DNA from: Ursidibacter maritimus
Lineage (GTDB): Bacteria; Pseudomonadota; Gammaproteobacteria; Enterobacterales; Pasteurellaceae
Assembly (NCBI RefSeq): GCF_009761395.1
Contig: NZ_LEKN01000001.1
Location: 326,962-390,961 of the forward strand
Reading direction: 5' to 3'
DNA: 64,000 nucleotides
In this document: in pieces, positions 27,497 to 35,375 of the stretch
Position numbering within the stretch: the first letter of the stretch is position 1
Layout: every line of letters begins with the position of its first letter
Position numbers and translations under genes: made by a program
Notes under the pieces: model-generated
The model's database searches: none
What the model saw: the letters and a program-made list of their open reading frames with translations, nothing else
Told to the model about the DNA's origin: nothing

Positions 27497-28405
27497 ATGT
27501 CTAGCCATTCACTTTATACACATACTCAAACGTACTGGGATTTTCTGCGTATCGAAAAGCAAGCAAGTGCACACACATTAGCAAATTACCAACGCCAACT
27601 CACCGCTATTTGTGAATTATTAGCTAACCAACAGATTACTGAATGGCAGGATGTTGATGTTTCGGTTATTCGCTGGGTATTGAGTGAGAGCCATAAAAAA
27701 GGGTTAAGCGCCAAAAGTATCGGACTAAGGCTAGTTGCACTAAGACAATTTCTCGCTTTTTTGGTGCGTAAAGGAGAGCTAAAAACGAATAATGCGATTG
27801 GTATTAAAGCACCAAAGACAAATAAACATTTACCAAAAAATATCGATGCCGAACAGGTAACACAGTTGCTAAATATTGAGAGTAACGAACCGCTTGACTT
27901 GCGAGATTTGGCAATGATGGAACTGATGTATAGCTCGGGTTTACGCCTATCTGAGTTACAAGGGTTAAATTTAAGCGATATGGATTTACAAGTCGGAGAA
28001 GTGAAGGTTCTGGGAAAACGTAATAAAGAACGGATTGTCCCAATGGGTGCTAAAGCGATTGAGGCAATACAACAATGGCTTGCAGTGAGAGCGGCTTTTC
28101 AACCTAAAGATAATGCTGTCTTCTTAAATCAACGTGGTGGGCGTTTATCTCATCGCTCCATTCAACTGGCAATGGAAAAATGGGGGAAAAAACAGGGGCT
28201 AACGACTCATTTAAACCCACATAAGCTCCGCCATTCCTTTGCAACACATATGTTAGAAGCAAGCTCTGACTTGAGAGCGGTGCAAGAATTGCTTGGACAC
28301 AGCAACTTATCTACAACCCAAATTTATACTCACTTAGATTTTCAACATCTTGCTAAAATTTACGACTCCGCTCACCCAAGAGCGAAGCGTAAAAGAAATG
28401 AATAA
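27497..28405 (+). CDS. xerC: Site-specific tyrosine recombinase XerC
   Basis: 302 residues. With XerD it resolves chromosome dimers at dif. All catalytic residues are visible: Arg150 (SSGLRLSEL), Lys174 (LGKRNKER), His242 and Arg245 ([11 protein letters not shown]), His268 (LLGHSNL) and Tyr277 (TTQIYTHL). The N-terminal SAM-like core-binding domain covers about residues 10-95. The sequence fits XerC better than XerD or an integrase. It stands alone and ends 4 bp from the convergent nhaA. Confidence 0.93.
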   Translation: MSSHSLYTHTQTYWDFLRIEKQASAHTLANYQRQLTAICELLANQQITEWQDVDVSVIRWVLSESHKKGLSAKSIGLRLVALRQFLAFLVRKGELKTNNAIGIKAPKTNKHLPKNIDAEQVTQLLNIESNEPLDLRDLAMMELMYSSGLRLSELQGLNLSDMDLQVGEVKVLGKRNKERIVPMGAKAIEAIQQWLAVRAAFQPKDNAVFLNQRGGRLSHRSIQLAMEKWGKKQGLTTHLNPHKLRHSFATHMLEASSDLRAVQELLGHSNLSTTQIYTHLDFQHLAKIYDSAHPRAKRKRNE

Positions 28406-28409
28406 TACC

Positions 28410-29600
28410 TTAACCTATTGATTTGTCTAGTTTTATAGGCTTAGTAAAGCGTTTTAATAACACATAACCCACAATCGCAGAAACTGATGAGCCGATCAAA
28501 ATACCCAAGCGAGCTAAAGACATAAATTTACCATCGGCTTCTTCGCCACCAAATGCTAGCCCAGCAAGGAACATTGACATTGTAAAACCGATACCACAAA
28601 GTACCGCTACTGCAAAAATTTGTTTCAAATTCACGTCATCAGATAATTTGGCAATGCCTAATTTAACCGCCAAATAACTGAAACTAAATACGCCCAAGGT
28701 TTTCCCTGCAATGAGCCCTAAAGTAACCCCTAAGGTTAAGGTTGAAGTTAAGCTATGTAAGCCCATTCCTGATAAAGAAACACCTGCATTTGAAAAGGCA
28801 AACAGTGGCAAAATCACAAAAGAACACCAAGGTGCAAGAATATGTTCCAAATCCATTAACGGCTTTTCGCCATTTTTACCTTTTAGTGGAATGCAAAAAC
28901 CAATGATAACGCCAGCAAGAGTGGCGTGTACGCCTGATTTTAATACCGATGCCCATAAGATAATCCCAACTACTAAATAAGCACACAAAGCGGTTACTTT
29001 TAAGCGATTCATTGCAATTAACACAGTAATAGCAATGGTCGCAGAGACTAACGCTGTTGTACTTAATTCGTGAGAAAAGAAAATGGCAATTACCACAATT
29101 GCCCCAAGATCATCAATGATCGCCAGGGCAAGTAGAAAGATTTTTAAGCCGAAAGGCACTCGTTTACCGAGCAAAGCAAGTACACCAACTGCAAAGGCAA
29201 TATCTGTTGCCATTGGAATCGCCCAACCAGCTTGATGTTCGGGGTAAGATAAGTTAAATAAGGCGTAAATCAGTGCAGGCACAACCATTCCACCCACAGC
29301 ACCGATTGCTGGGAAAATTGCTTTTTGGTAGCTAGAGAGTGCCCCAACAAGCATTTCTCGTTTCACTTCTAAACCAACAAGAATGAAAAATACCGCCATA
29401 AAACCATCATTAACCCACATTAGTAAAGGCTTATGAATACTAAATAAGCCAATTTGAATACTCACAGGCATTTCAAGAAAGTCAAAGTAAAGCTCTTTTA
29501 ATGGCGAATTTGCAAAAATCATTGCAAAGGTTGCGAAAATCAATAATAAAATCCCACCTGCTGATTCCATTTTCAGAAACTGTTTCATTGATTGAATCAT
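28410..29600 (-). CDS. nhaA: Na+/H+ antiporter NhaA
   Basis: 396 residues, 12 helices expected. Exchanges two protons for one sodium, giving salt and alkaline pH tolerance. The ion-binding aspartates Asp163 and Asp164 are in [10 protein letters not shown] at the same positions as in E. coli, and the helix IV Thr-Asp (ATDIAF, Asp133) is present. It faces rpmH across a 295-bp divergent region (29601-29895), where I find no gene, no DnaA-box cluster and hence no sign of oriC. Confidence 0.96.
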   Translation of the reverse strand: MIQSMKQFLKMESAGGILLLIFATFAMIFANSPLKELYFDFLEMPVSIQIGLFSIHKPLLMWVNDGFMAVFFILVGLEVKREMLVGALSSYQKAIFPAIGAVGGMVVPALIYALFNLSYPEHQAGWAIPMATDIAFAVGVLALLGKRVPFGLKIFLLALAIIDDLGAIVVIAIFFSHELSTTALVSATIAITVLIAMNRLKVTALCAYLVVGIILWASVLKSGVHATLAGVIIGFCIPLKGKNGEKPLMDLEHILAPWCSFVILPLFAFSNAGVSLSGMGLHSLTSTLTLGVTLGLIAGKTLGVFSFSYLAVKLGIAKLSDDVNLKQIFAVAVLCGIGFTMSMFLAGLAFGGEEADGKFMSLARLGILIGSSVSAIVGYVLLKRFTKPIKLDKSIG

Positions 29601-29895
29601 ACTTTCCCCCTAAAAAATGACGCATTGAAAGCTATCTTTTAGCAAAGTAACCTTAATAAATCAAGGGTAAATCCATTTGTAAAGGATACTTGGGATTTGA
29701 CCGCTTGCTGATACAATAGTCACCTAAAGTTTAGGCGTTATGCTATTTGTTGTACTCTTTTTAGCAATTAAACTCTAACTAACAGATGAATTACCTTGAT
29801 CTTTACTTTCTTTATCGGTAGAATTCGCACTCTATTTTTCGTAATCCTTATTTGGCACATAGCCAATGTTATTTAATTTATTAGGTAGATAGCAA

Positions 29896-30030
29896 ATGAA
29901 ACGTACATTTCAACCATCAGTATTAAAACGTGCTCGTACTCACGGTTTCCGTGCTCGTATGGCAACTAAAAACGGTCGTCAAGTATTAGCACGTCGTCGT
30001 GCTAAAGGTCGTAAGAGCTTATCTGCGTAA
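29896..30030 (+). CDS. rpmH: 50S ribosomal protein L34
   Basis: 44 residues beginning [18 protein letters not shown] and ending [12 protein letters not shown], the standard bacterial L34. It is too short for most gene finders' length cut-offs but is unmistakable. Very basic (Arg and Lys over a third of residues). First gene of the conserved rpmH-rnpA-yidD run. The ribosome site (TAGGTAGATAGCAA) is weak, as usual for this gene. Confidence 0.97.
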   Translation: MKRTFQPSVLKRARTHGFRARMATKNGRQVLARRRAKGRKSLSA

Positions 30031-30075
30031 TAGCAGTAAGCGAGCCAAAGCACTTAGTTTAAATAAGTGACTAGT

Positions 30076-30450
30076 GTGAATAAGCTAACTTTTTCTCGGG
30101 AGCTACGTCTGTTAGCTCCCGTTCAATTTAAAGCTGTTTTTGAACAGCCTTTTCGTGCAAGCACTCCACAACTAACGCTTCTTGCGAGAGAAAACTCTCT
30201 TCAAAATCCCCGCTTAGGTTTAACTGTTGCCAAAAAACATTTAAAACGAGCCCACGATCGCAATCGAATTAAACGTATTGTGCGAGAAAGTTTTCGCCTA
30301 AAACAGCAACAGCTACCTCATTATGATTTTGTTTTTGTTGCTAAAGCAGGCATTGGCAAATTAAGTAACGCAGAATTATTCGAGATTTTGGAAAAACTAT
30401 GGCAACGCCACATTCGTCTCGCCCAACAAACCAAACAAAACCAAGCGTAA
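30076..30450 (+). CDS. rnpA: Ribonuclease P protein component
   Basis: About 124 residues from the GTG at 30076; another GTG three codons earlier (30067) is also possible, but [13 protein letters not shown] lines up with RnpA starts in relatives. RnpA helps the catalytic RNA cleave tRNA 5' leaders. The signature RNR box is seen in [16 protein letters not shown] (about 58-73). It follows rpmH by 45 bp and overlaps yidD by about 52 nt, as usual in this family. Confidence 0.95.
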   Translation: MNKLTFSRELRLLAPVQFKAVFEQPFRASTPQLTLLARENSLQNPRLGLTVAKKHLKRAHDRNRIKRIVRESFRLKQQQLPHYDFVFVAKAGIGKLSNAELFEILEKLWQRHIRLAQQTKQNQA

Positions 30451-30686
30451 TTGCTTATTTATTGCTTGGATTGGTACATTTTTATCGTTACGTCATTAGC
30501 CCATTGCTTGGCCCCCGTTGCCGATTTTATCCCACTTGCTCACAATATGCCTTAGATGCAATTCGTATTCACGGAGCAATAAAAGGCAGTTGGCTCACCG
30601 CAAAACGCCTTAGCCGTTGCCATCCATTAAGTGAAGGGGGTGATGATCCTGTTCCCCCAAAATGTCATTGTGATAAAAAGTCTTAA
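30399..30686 (+). CDS. yidD: Membrane protein insertion efficiency factor YidD
   Basis: 95 residues. Small amphipathic inner-membrane protein that assists YidC-dependent insertion. The family block [20 protein letters not shown] followed by CSQYALDAI is present (about 26-55) with the conserved cysteines. It overlaps rnpA in another frame, a typical arrangement. yidC, which normally follows directly, is absent here; the next genes are the hvf operon, so the conserved string is broken at this point. The 222-bp gap that follows holds the hvf promoter region only. Confidence 0.95.
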   Translation: MATPHSSRPTNQTKPSVIAYLLLGLVHFYRYVISPLLGPRCRFYPTCSQYALDAIRIHGAIKGSWLTAKRLSRCHPLSEGGDDPVPPKCHCDKKS

Positions 30687-30848
30687 TCTATCCTAACTAC
30701 AATAGACACAAGCCCCTTGATGCACAAATATCCTTATTAACAGACTTATTACTCATTTCCTTTCTCGACTCTTTTTAATCATAACTCATTGATGAATAAT
30801 GATATTTTGTTTTCTTTATAACTTATTCCAAAAAAATCTTGAAATTTT

Positions 30849-30874
30849 TGTAAGAACCTAGAAAGCACTCCGTC
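30849..30874 (+). promoter_or_regulatory. Possible ECF-sigma-type promoter of hvfXABC
   Basis: TGTAA (30849-30853), a 17-nt spacer and CGTC (30871-30874) resemble the TGTAA-N17-CGTC layout of many ECF promoters. It lies 35 bp before hvfX. I found no equally good copy before the ECF sigma gene at 54658, so the link is tentative. Confidence 0.35.
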
Positions 30875-30908
30875 TAATTTTGCAAAGAATAAATAAAAGG
30901 AGACAACA

Positions 30909-31385
30909 ATGCTAACAAAAGCAACACCGACAGCGTGTCAGGTTAAATGCTTGTCAGCGACAGGATTAGGTTTATTAGGGCTCCGCCTATTTTTAGCCTA
31001 TGAATTTTTAGAAGCGGGCATTGAAAAATGGAATGGAGAAAATTGGTTTGGCTCAATTCAAGATCAGTTTCCATTTCCGTTTCATCTTTTACCTGCGGAT
31101 TTTAACTGGGTGGTTGCAATGGGAAGTGAATTACTCTTTCCTGTATTGCTTGCATTCGGTTTATTCACACGATTTAGTGCATTAAGTTTAGCTGTTTTAA
31201 CTTTGGTTGCTTGGTATGCGGTTCACGCAGGGCTAGGGTATAACGTATGTAATAGCGGTTTTAAAATGCCGTTGATTTATCTAGTAACGCTATTACCGCT
31301 CTTAATGCAGGGAGCAGGGTTCTTTTCTGTAGATTATTTTTTACAGAAAAAACATTCAACTTATAAATGGTTGAAATTTCTTTAA
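30909..31385 (+). CDS. hvfX: HvfX, DoxX-family membrane protein
   Basis: 158 residues, four hydrophobic helices, with the DoxX pattern GLGLLGLRLFLAYEFLEAGIEKWNG (given here as a region, about 21-43) and a conserved asparagine-cysteine stretch YNVCNSGFKMPLIY (about 114-127). DoxX-family members accompany MNIO-modified copper-binding peptide operons, where their job is unclear (possibly membrane redox or export). Starts after AAGGAGACAACA. First of four genes hvfX, hvfA, hvfB and hvfC, all on the same strand and closely spaced. Confidence 0.85.
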   Translation: MLTKATPTACQVKCLSATGLGLLGLRLFLAYEFLEAGIEKWNGENWFGSIQDQFPFPFHLLPADFNWVVAMGSELLFPVLLAFGLFTRFSALSLAVLTLVAWYAVHAGLGYNVCNSGFKMPLIYLVTLLPLLMQGAGFFSVDYFLQKKHSTYKWLKFL

Positions 31386-31414
31386 TTTTATAAAAAAACG
31401 AATAGGAGCTTAAA

Positions 31415-31747
31415 ATGAAAAAAGTAACAACATTAACCGCATTAGCAGGTGCATTAGCAATGGCAGTTTCAGCTCAAGTGAGTGCAGAAACCAAGTCAAT
31501 GGACAAAATGGCGACTGATAATTGTATGGAAATGAAAGATGGCAAATGCGTAAAAATGAAAGCCGCAGAAGGTAAATGTGGTGAAGGCAAATGTGGTGGC
31601 AATGATATGAAAGCTGACCCGAAAATGAAAGCGGCTGAAGGTAAATGCGGTGAAGGCAAATGTGGTGGACACGATAAAAAAGCTGATCCAAAAATGAAAG
31701 CGGCTGAAGGTAAATGCGGCGAAGGTAAATGTGGTGGTTCAAAGTAA
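31415..31747 (+). CDS. hvfA: HvfA-type RiPP precursor (bufferin/oxazolin family)
   Basis: 110 residues. A Sec signal peptide (1-24, cut after VSA) leads to a mature part with eight cysteines: Cys37, Cys45 and then pairs at 55/60, 78/83 and 101/106. The six paired cysteines each sit in EGKCG. In the nontypeable Haemophilus influenzae relative, the HvfB-HvfC enzyme converts cysteines of EGKCG motifs to oxazolone-thioamide groups that bind copper, and the same chemistry is expected here. The core is built from three near-identical 23-residue units, DNA period 69 bp. Methionine-rich as well (KMKA, DMKA), which could add copper ligands. Modified peptide presumably acts in the periplasm to buffer copper. 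Neighbours hvfB and hvfC encode the modification machinery. Confidence 0.9.
   Translation: MKKVTTLTALAGALAMAVSAQVSAETKSMDKMATDNCMEMKDGKCVKMKAAEGKCGEGKCGGNDMKADPKMKAAEGKCGEGKCGGHDKKADPKMKAAEGKCGEGKCGGSK
31553..31744 (+). repeat. Three tandem 69-bp coding repeats in hvfA
   Basis: Units start at 31553, 31622 and 31691 (the last is incomplete). Each encodes KMKAAEGKCGEGKCGG followed by a short linker such as NDMKADP or HDKKADP. Units differ by few bases, suggesting recent duplication and possible copy-number variation. Confidence 0.9.
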
Positions 31748-31764
31748 ACCATAACGTTACACAA

Positions 31765-31808
31765 TAAGCGGGTAGATCTGCTATTTTTTCTACAAATCAA
31801 CCCGCTTA
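31765..31808 (+). terminator. Dyad between hvfA and hvfB (attenuator candidate)
   Basis: TAAGCGGGT (31765-31773) pairs with ACCCGCTTA (31800-31808) with a T-rich loop. Placed between the precursor and the enzyme genes, it could protect or end hvfA mRNA, giving more precursor than enzyme. The arms are a variant of the uptake core. Confidence 0.5.
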
Positions 31809-31825
31809 ATTAACAGGAGAAAATA

Positions 31826-32719
31826 ATGTTAGTTGGAGCAGGTTTAGGTTATCGACGTGATTTAGCGGAAGATTTTTTACAGCTACCCGATAACCGCACG
31901 ATTCAGTTTATGGAAGTTGCCCCTGAGAATTGGCTAAAAATGGGGGGATTAGCACGTTATCAATTTGACCAAGTTGCAGAACGAATCCCCCTTGCCGTTC
32001 ATGGTCTATCTTTGTCTTTAGGTGGACAAGCCCCTTTAGACCGAGAGCTATTGCAAGGAATAAAAACCTTAATGACACAATACAACGCACATTTTTTCTC
32101 CGAGCATTTAAGCTATTGTGAATGTGAAGGGCATTTGTACGATTTATTACCGATGCCATTTACTGATGAAGCTGTAAAGCATACAGCCCAACGCATTCGT
32201 GATGTACAAGATTTTTTAGGCTGTCGCATCTCGCTAGAAAATACTTCCTACTATTTACACTCACCAACTAGCACAATGAATGAAGTGGAATTTTTAAATG
32301 CGATTGCTCAGGAAGCTGATTGCGGCATTCACTTAGATGTCAATAACATTTATGTAAATGGCGTTAATCACAATTTGCTCGATCCTTATCTGTTTATTGA
32401 TAATGTCGATGTGAGCCGAGTAAATTACATTCATATTGCAGGACACGATGAAGATCATTCTGCCACCACGCCTATCAATGAAAGTGGCGAATCGTTTAAT
32501 AAAGTCAAAGGAGAATTCCGCCATCTACCAGAATTATTGATCGACACTCACGGTGAAGCGGTAAAAGGAACGGTTTGGGATCTGCTTGATTATACTTATC
32601 AGCGTTTACCCCATATTCCGCCAACATTATTGGAACGTGATTTTAATTTTCCACCCTTTTCAGAATTATGTGCTGAAATACAGCATATCGCTGAATTGCA
32701 AAGAAAATATGCAAAATAA
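31826..32719 (+). CDS. hvfB: HvfB, MNIO (DUF692) peptide-modifying oxidase
   Basis: 297 residues with the TIM-barrel of the multinuclear non-heme iron-dependent oxidases. Likely iron ligands are spread as in the family: [11 protein letters not shown] (about 52-62), FSEHLSYCE (about 91-99), SLENTSYY (about 137-144), [10 protein letters not shown] (about 171-180), HIAGHDED (about 205-212) and DTHGEAV (about 239-245). DUF692 enzymes oxidise cysteines in partner peptides, here the EGKCG cysteines of HvfA. Start at ATG with AGGAGA upstream. The partner protein HvfC is encoded immediately downstream. Confidence 0.93.
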   Translation: MLVGAGLGYRRDLAEDFLQLPDNRTIQFMEVAPENWLKMGGLARYQFDQVAERIPLAVHGLSLSLGGQAPLDRELLQGIKTLMTQYNAHFFSEHLSYCECEGHLYDLLPMPFTDEAVKHTAQRIRDVQDFLGCRISLENTSYYLHSPTSTMNEVEFLNAIAQEADCGIHLDVNNIYVNGVNHNLLDPYLFIDNVDVSRVNYIHIAGHDEDHSATTPINESGESFNKVKGEFRHLPELLIDTHGEAVKGTVWDLLDYTYQRLPHIPPTLLERDFNFPPFSELCAEIQHIAELQRKYAK

Positions 32720-32737
32720 TGGGGAAGGTGAAAGCGA

Positions 32738-33466
32738 ATGACCACAAAAAATATCACAAATAGCCATAATCAACTTGTCGAAACTCAACAAGCCCTTGCC
32801 AATGCTATTCGGCAAGGTATATCGGCAGAGCATTCGTACGATCCAACTCGTTTAGCTGTTTACGCCCGTTTAGTCAGAAATAATACCCTAGGATTTATCG
32901 ATCGTTGCTATGTAGAAGTGCCAAAACATCTTGAAAGTTCACAATGGGTAGAAAGCAAAGAAATCTTTATTCGAGAAGGAAAAGCCCATTCGCCTTATTT
33001 CCAAGATATCGCTGGGGAATTTCTCACTTTTTGCCAACAACGAGAGTTATTTACGCCTGCCATTCTTGAGCTAATGGATTTTGAATATACACAGCTATTG
33101 GCAGAAGTGTCTCAAGAAAATGTGCCGTCATCATTTGAGTGGGATGAACAAACAGAAATGAAATTATCAGGCTGTGCTTTTTTACGCAGTTATGAGAGCG
33201 ATTTTATTAGCTCCCAATTTGTTGAATTGGCATCTCAAACCACTCAATTGATTGTGTGGCGAGACAGTGAATTTGGTGTTTATTTTCAAACCTTAAACCA
33301 ACTGGATTTCTGGTTACTCACTTATTTGAGCGAACAAAGTGCATCATTAGCAGCTATTTTGCAAGAGCTGGAAACACTAACCACAAATAGTGCCGAATTA
33401 AAACCGCTTTTACAACAAACTTGGATGACTTGGATTGCAAGAGAGGCGGTTATTCCAAGCAATTAA
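32738..33466 (+). CDS. hvfC: HvfC, DUF2063 partner of the MNIO oxidase
   Basis: 242 residues. The N-terminal DUF2063 (HvfC/BufC N-terminal domain) is shown by QQALANAIRQG and the RLAVYARLVRNNTLGFIDRC stretch (about 40-60), followed by ARLFIREGKAHSPYFQDIAGEF-like wording (about 78-98). Members of this family bind the precursor peptide and present it to the DUF692 enzyme. Starts 18 bp after hvfB. It ends at a hairpin shared with the convergent yigZ. The C-terminal half diverges more, as usual. Confidence 0.88.
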   Translation: MTTKNITNSHNQLVETQQALANAIRQGISAEHSYDPTRLAVYARLVRNNTLGFIDRCYVEVPKHLESSQWVESKEIFIREGKAHSPYFQDIAGEFLTFCQQRELFTPAILELMDFEYTQLLAEVSQENVPSSFEWDEQTEMKLSGCAFLRSYESDFISSQFVELASQTTQLIVWRDSEFGVYFQTLNQLDFWLLTYLSEQSASLAAILQELETLTTNSAELKPLLQQTWMTWIAREAVIPSN

Positions 33467-33506
33467 ACTTGTAAAAAAATTCCACTATCAAACCGCTTTT
33501 ACAAGT
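33467..33506. terminator. Convergent terminator between hvfC and yigZ
   Basis: ACTTGTAAAA (33467-33476) pairs perfectly with TTTTACAAGT (33497-33506). The right arm overlaps the last codons of yigZ. A/T runs are present on both strands. Confidence 0.6.
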
Positions 33507-34096
33507 GCTAGCTTGCCTGCAAACCTTTGGGTTAAAAGCATTTGAAAGGTTTCAACTTGTGTCGGGTTGATAGCGAGCGTTAGCTCAATTTTATCGCTGA
33601 ATTGTTGTTCTTCAATAACAATATCCCACTCATCAATGAGATGTTGCAAGCTGTTAAATTGATCATATTCGCATTGTAAGCGGTAAGATTGGCGTAAAAC
33701 TTTGCGGAATTTTTCCACTTGCAGTAGGGCTTGTTGCACACCGTTGCCATAGGCTTTTACTAGCCCGCCAGTGCCGAGCAAAATCCCGCCATAGTAACGA
33801 ACGACTACCGCACTGATTTCCCCCAAACCACTTCCGATCAAATAGCTAAGCATTGGCTTACCTGCTGTACCTGATGGTTCGCCATCGTCAGAAAAGCCAT
33901 ATTGTTGTGAGTCGTTGGGCGAACCTGCAACACAAGCCCAACAGTGATGACGAGCTTGTGGATGTTGTTGCTTGATCTCCGCCCAAAAGGCTTTGGCTTG
34001 TTCTAACCCTTCCGTATGACGCAAGTAAGTGATAAATCGGCTTTTTTTGATCTCTTCTTCAAAGATAATTTCTGCCTTGGGGATAAAATATTCCAT
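33488..34096 (-). CDS. yigZ: YigZ/IMPACT family protein
   Basis: 202 residues, close to the usual ~205. Two domains are expected: an N-terminal UPF0029/IMPACT domain, shown by IKKSRFITYLRHTEG (16-30), HHCWACVAG and DDGEPSGTAGKPML (about 71-84), and a C-terminal DUF1949 ferredoxin-like domain (from about 135). Homologues regulate translation or bind nucleic acid, but the bacterial role is unresolved. Convergent with hvfC; 175 bp separate its start from the TAXI gene, a divergent promoter region. Confidence 0.93.
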   Translation of the reverse strand: MEYFIPKAEIIFEEEIKKSRFITYLRHTEGLEQAKAFWAEIKQQHPQARHHCWACVAGSPNDSQQYGFSDDGEPSGTAGKPMLSYLIGSGLGEISAVVVRYYGGILLGTGGLVKAYGNGVQQALLQVEKFRKVLRQSYRLQCEYDQFNSLQHLIDEWDIVIEEQQFSDKIELTLAINPTQVETFQMLLTQRFAGKLALVKAV

Positions 34097-34271
34097 TTTC
34101 TGTTTTCGTAAAAAATTTGTAACAAAATTGTGACTTTCTTCATATTTAATGAAGAAATCGTTTGCGTATCATTTAAAAGTCTTGTATATCTGTTACCTGT
34201 TATTGTTTTCTAACGATAATCAAATCATAACACAACATATTCTATTCTTTCCTGATAAGAGGATCCATTAG

Positions 34272-35234
34272 ATGAAAAAATTATTAAAACTTTCTTTATT
34301 CGCAACACTTGCAACCACTGCAATCTCTGCTCAAGCAGAAGAGAAATTTATTACTATTGGTACGGGTGGTCAAACAGGTGTTTATTACGTTGTTGGTCAG
34401 TCTATTTGTCAATTAGTAAACCGCGATACTGCAAAAACACAAGTAAAATGTAATGCCCCTTCAACAGGTGGTTCAGTGGCTAACTTAAACTCAATTGCAG
34501 CTAAACAAATGGATATGGGGATTGCACAATCTGACTGGCAATTCCACGCTTACAACGGTTCAAGCTCTTTTGAAGGGAAGAAAAACGATAAATTGCGTGC
34601 TATTTTCTCTATTCACCCAGAGCCGTTTACCGTAATGGCTCGTACCGATGCCAAAATTGCGTCTTTTGATGATTTAAAAGGTAAACGTGTAAATGTGGGC
34701 GACCCTGGTTCAGGTACTCGTGCGACAATGAATGTGATTTTAAATGCAAAAGGTTGGACAGACAAAGAATTTAAAGTTGCGTCTGAATTAAAACCATCTG
34801 AAATGGCATCAGTAATGTGTGATAACAACTTAGATGCAATCACTTATAACGTTGGTCACCCAAATGGTGCATTAAAAGAAGCCGCAGCATCTTGTGATGC
34901 TCACTTAGTCCCAGTGACAGGCGAAGCAATTGATAAATTAGTTGCTGAAAACTCTTACTATGCAAAAGCAACTATTCCAGGTGGGTTATATAAAGGTACG
35001 GATAACCCTGTGGAAAGCTTCGGGGTATATGCGACTTTAGTGACTTCTACTGATGTTGAAGCAGATAAAGTTTATGCGGTAGTGAAAGCGGTATTTGATA
35101 ACTTTGACCGTTTCAAACGTTTACACCCAGCATTCGAGAACTTAAAAGCAGAAGATATGGTGAAAAATGCGTTATCTGCACCATTACACGAAGGAGCAGA
35201 ACGTTACTATAAAGAAAAAGGTTGGATTAAATAA
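34272..35234 (+). CDS. TAXI-family TRAP transporter solute receptor
   Basis: 320 residues with a Sec signal peptide (1-22, cut after AQA). The mature start KFITIGTGGQTGVYYVVGQS and the TGGSVANL block (about 64-71) mark the TAXI (TRAP-associated extracytoplasmic) receptor family. It binds an acidic or amino acid-like solute in the periplasm and delivers it to the fused TRAP permease downstream. No substrate can be assigned. GAGGATCC lies before the ATG. A terminator and a USS dyad separate it from the permease gene, so the receptor is likely made in excess. Confidence 0.92.
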   Translation: MKKLLKLSLFATLATTAISAQAEEKFITIGTGGQTGVYYVVGQSICQLVNRDTAKTQVKCNAPSTGGSVANLNSIAAKQMDMGIAQSDWQFHAYNGSSSFEGKKNDKLRAIFSIHPEPFTVMARTDAKIASFDDLKGKRVNVGDPGSGTRATMNVILNAKGWTDKEFKVASELKPSEMASVMCDNNLDAITYNVGHPNGALKEAAASCDAHLVPVTGEAIDKLVAENSYYAKATIPGGLYKGTDNPVESFGVYATLVTSTDVEADKVYAVVKAVFDNFDRFKRLHPAFENLKAEDMVKNALSAPLHEGAERYYKEKGWIK

Positions 35235-35255
35235 TTTTAGCCCTTTTATTTTTAC

Positions 35256-35279
35256 AGGCAGGTCAGTTCCTGCCTTTTT
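35256..35279 (+). terminator. Terminator after the TAXI receptor gene
   Basis: AGGCAGG (35256-35262) pairs with CCTGCCT (35269-35275) over a 6-nt loop, followed by TTTTC. It lies inside the probable receptor-permease operon and should give partial read-through. Confidence 0.75.
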
Positions 35280-35291
35280 CGGTTCAACATC

Positions 35292-35349
35292 ACAAGCGGT
35301 TAGTTGCGTATAAAATTTTGCAAAATTTTTAAACTAACAGACCGCTTGT
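35292..35349. repeat. Inverted pair of uptake sequences with TTTTGCAAAA centre
   Basis: ACAAGCGGT (35292-35300) and ACCGCTTGT (35341-35349) face each other around AAAATTTTGCAAAATTTT. TAGTT and AACTA extend the pairing. The right copy lies in the leader of the permease gene. Confidence 0.75.
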
Positions 35350-35375
35350 TTTCTCATTTTAGGAATATTTTATTT

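Noticed and set aside
29601..29895. Possible oriC next to rpmH
   Set aside because: No DnaA-box cluster, no 13-mer AT repeats and no dnaA gene; only divergent promoters for nhaA and rpmH are expected.
31553..31744. Regular 69-bp repeats as a possible CRISPR array
   Set aside because: Repeats are contiguous, coding and in frame with a secreted peptide; there are no unique spacers and no cas genes.
31410..31800. Two long minus-strand frames (108 and 110 codons) opposite hvfA
   Set aside because: They arise because the 69-bp repeats are open in several frames; no ribosome sites, and low-complexity products (repeats of Pro-His-Leu-Pro-Ser type).
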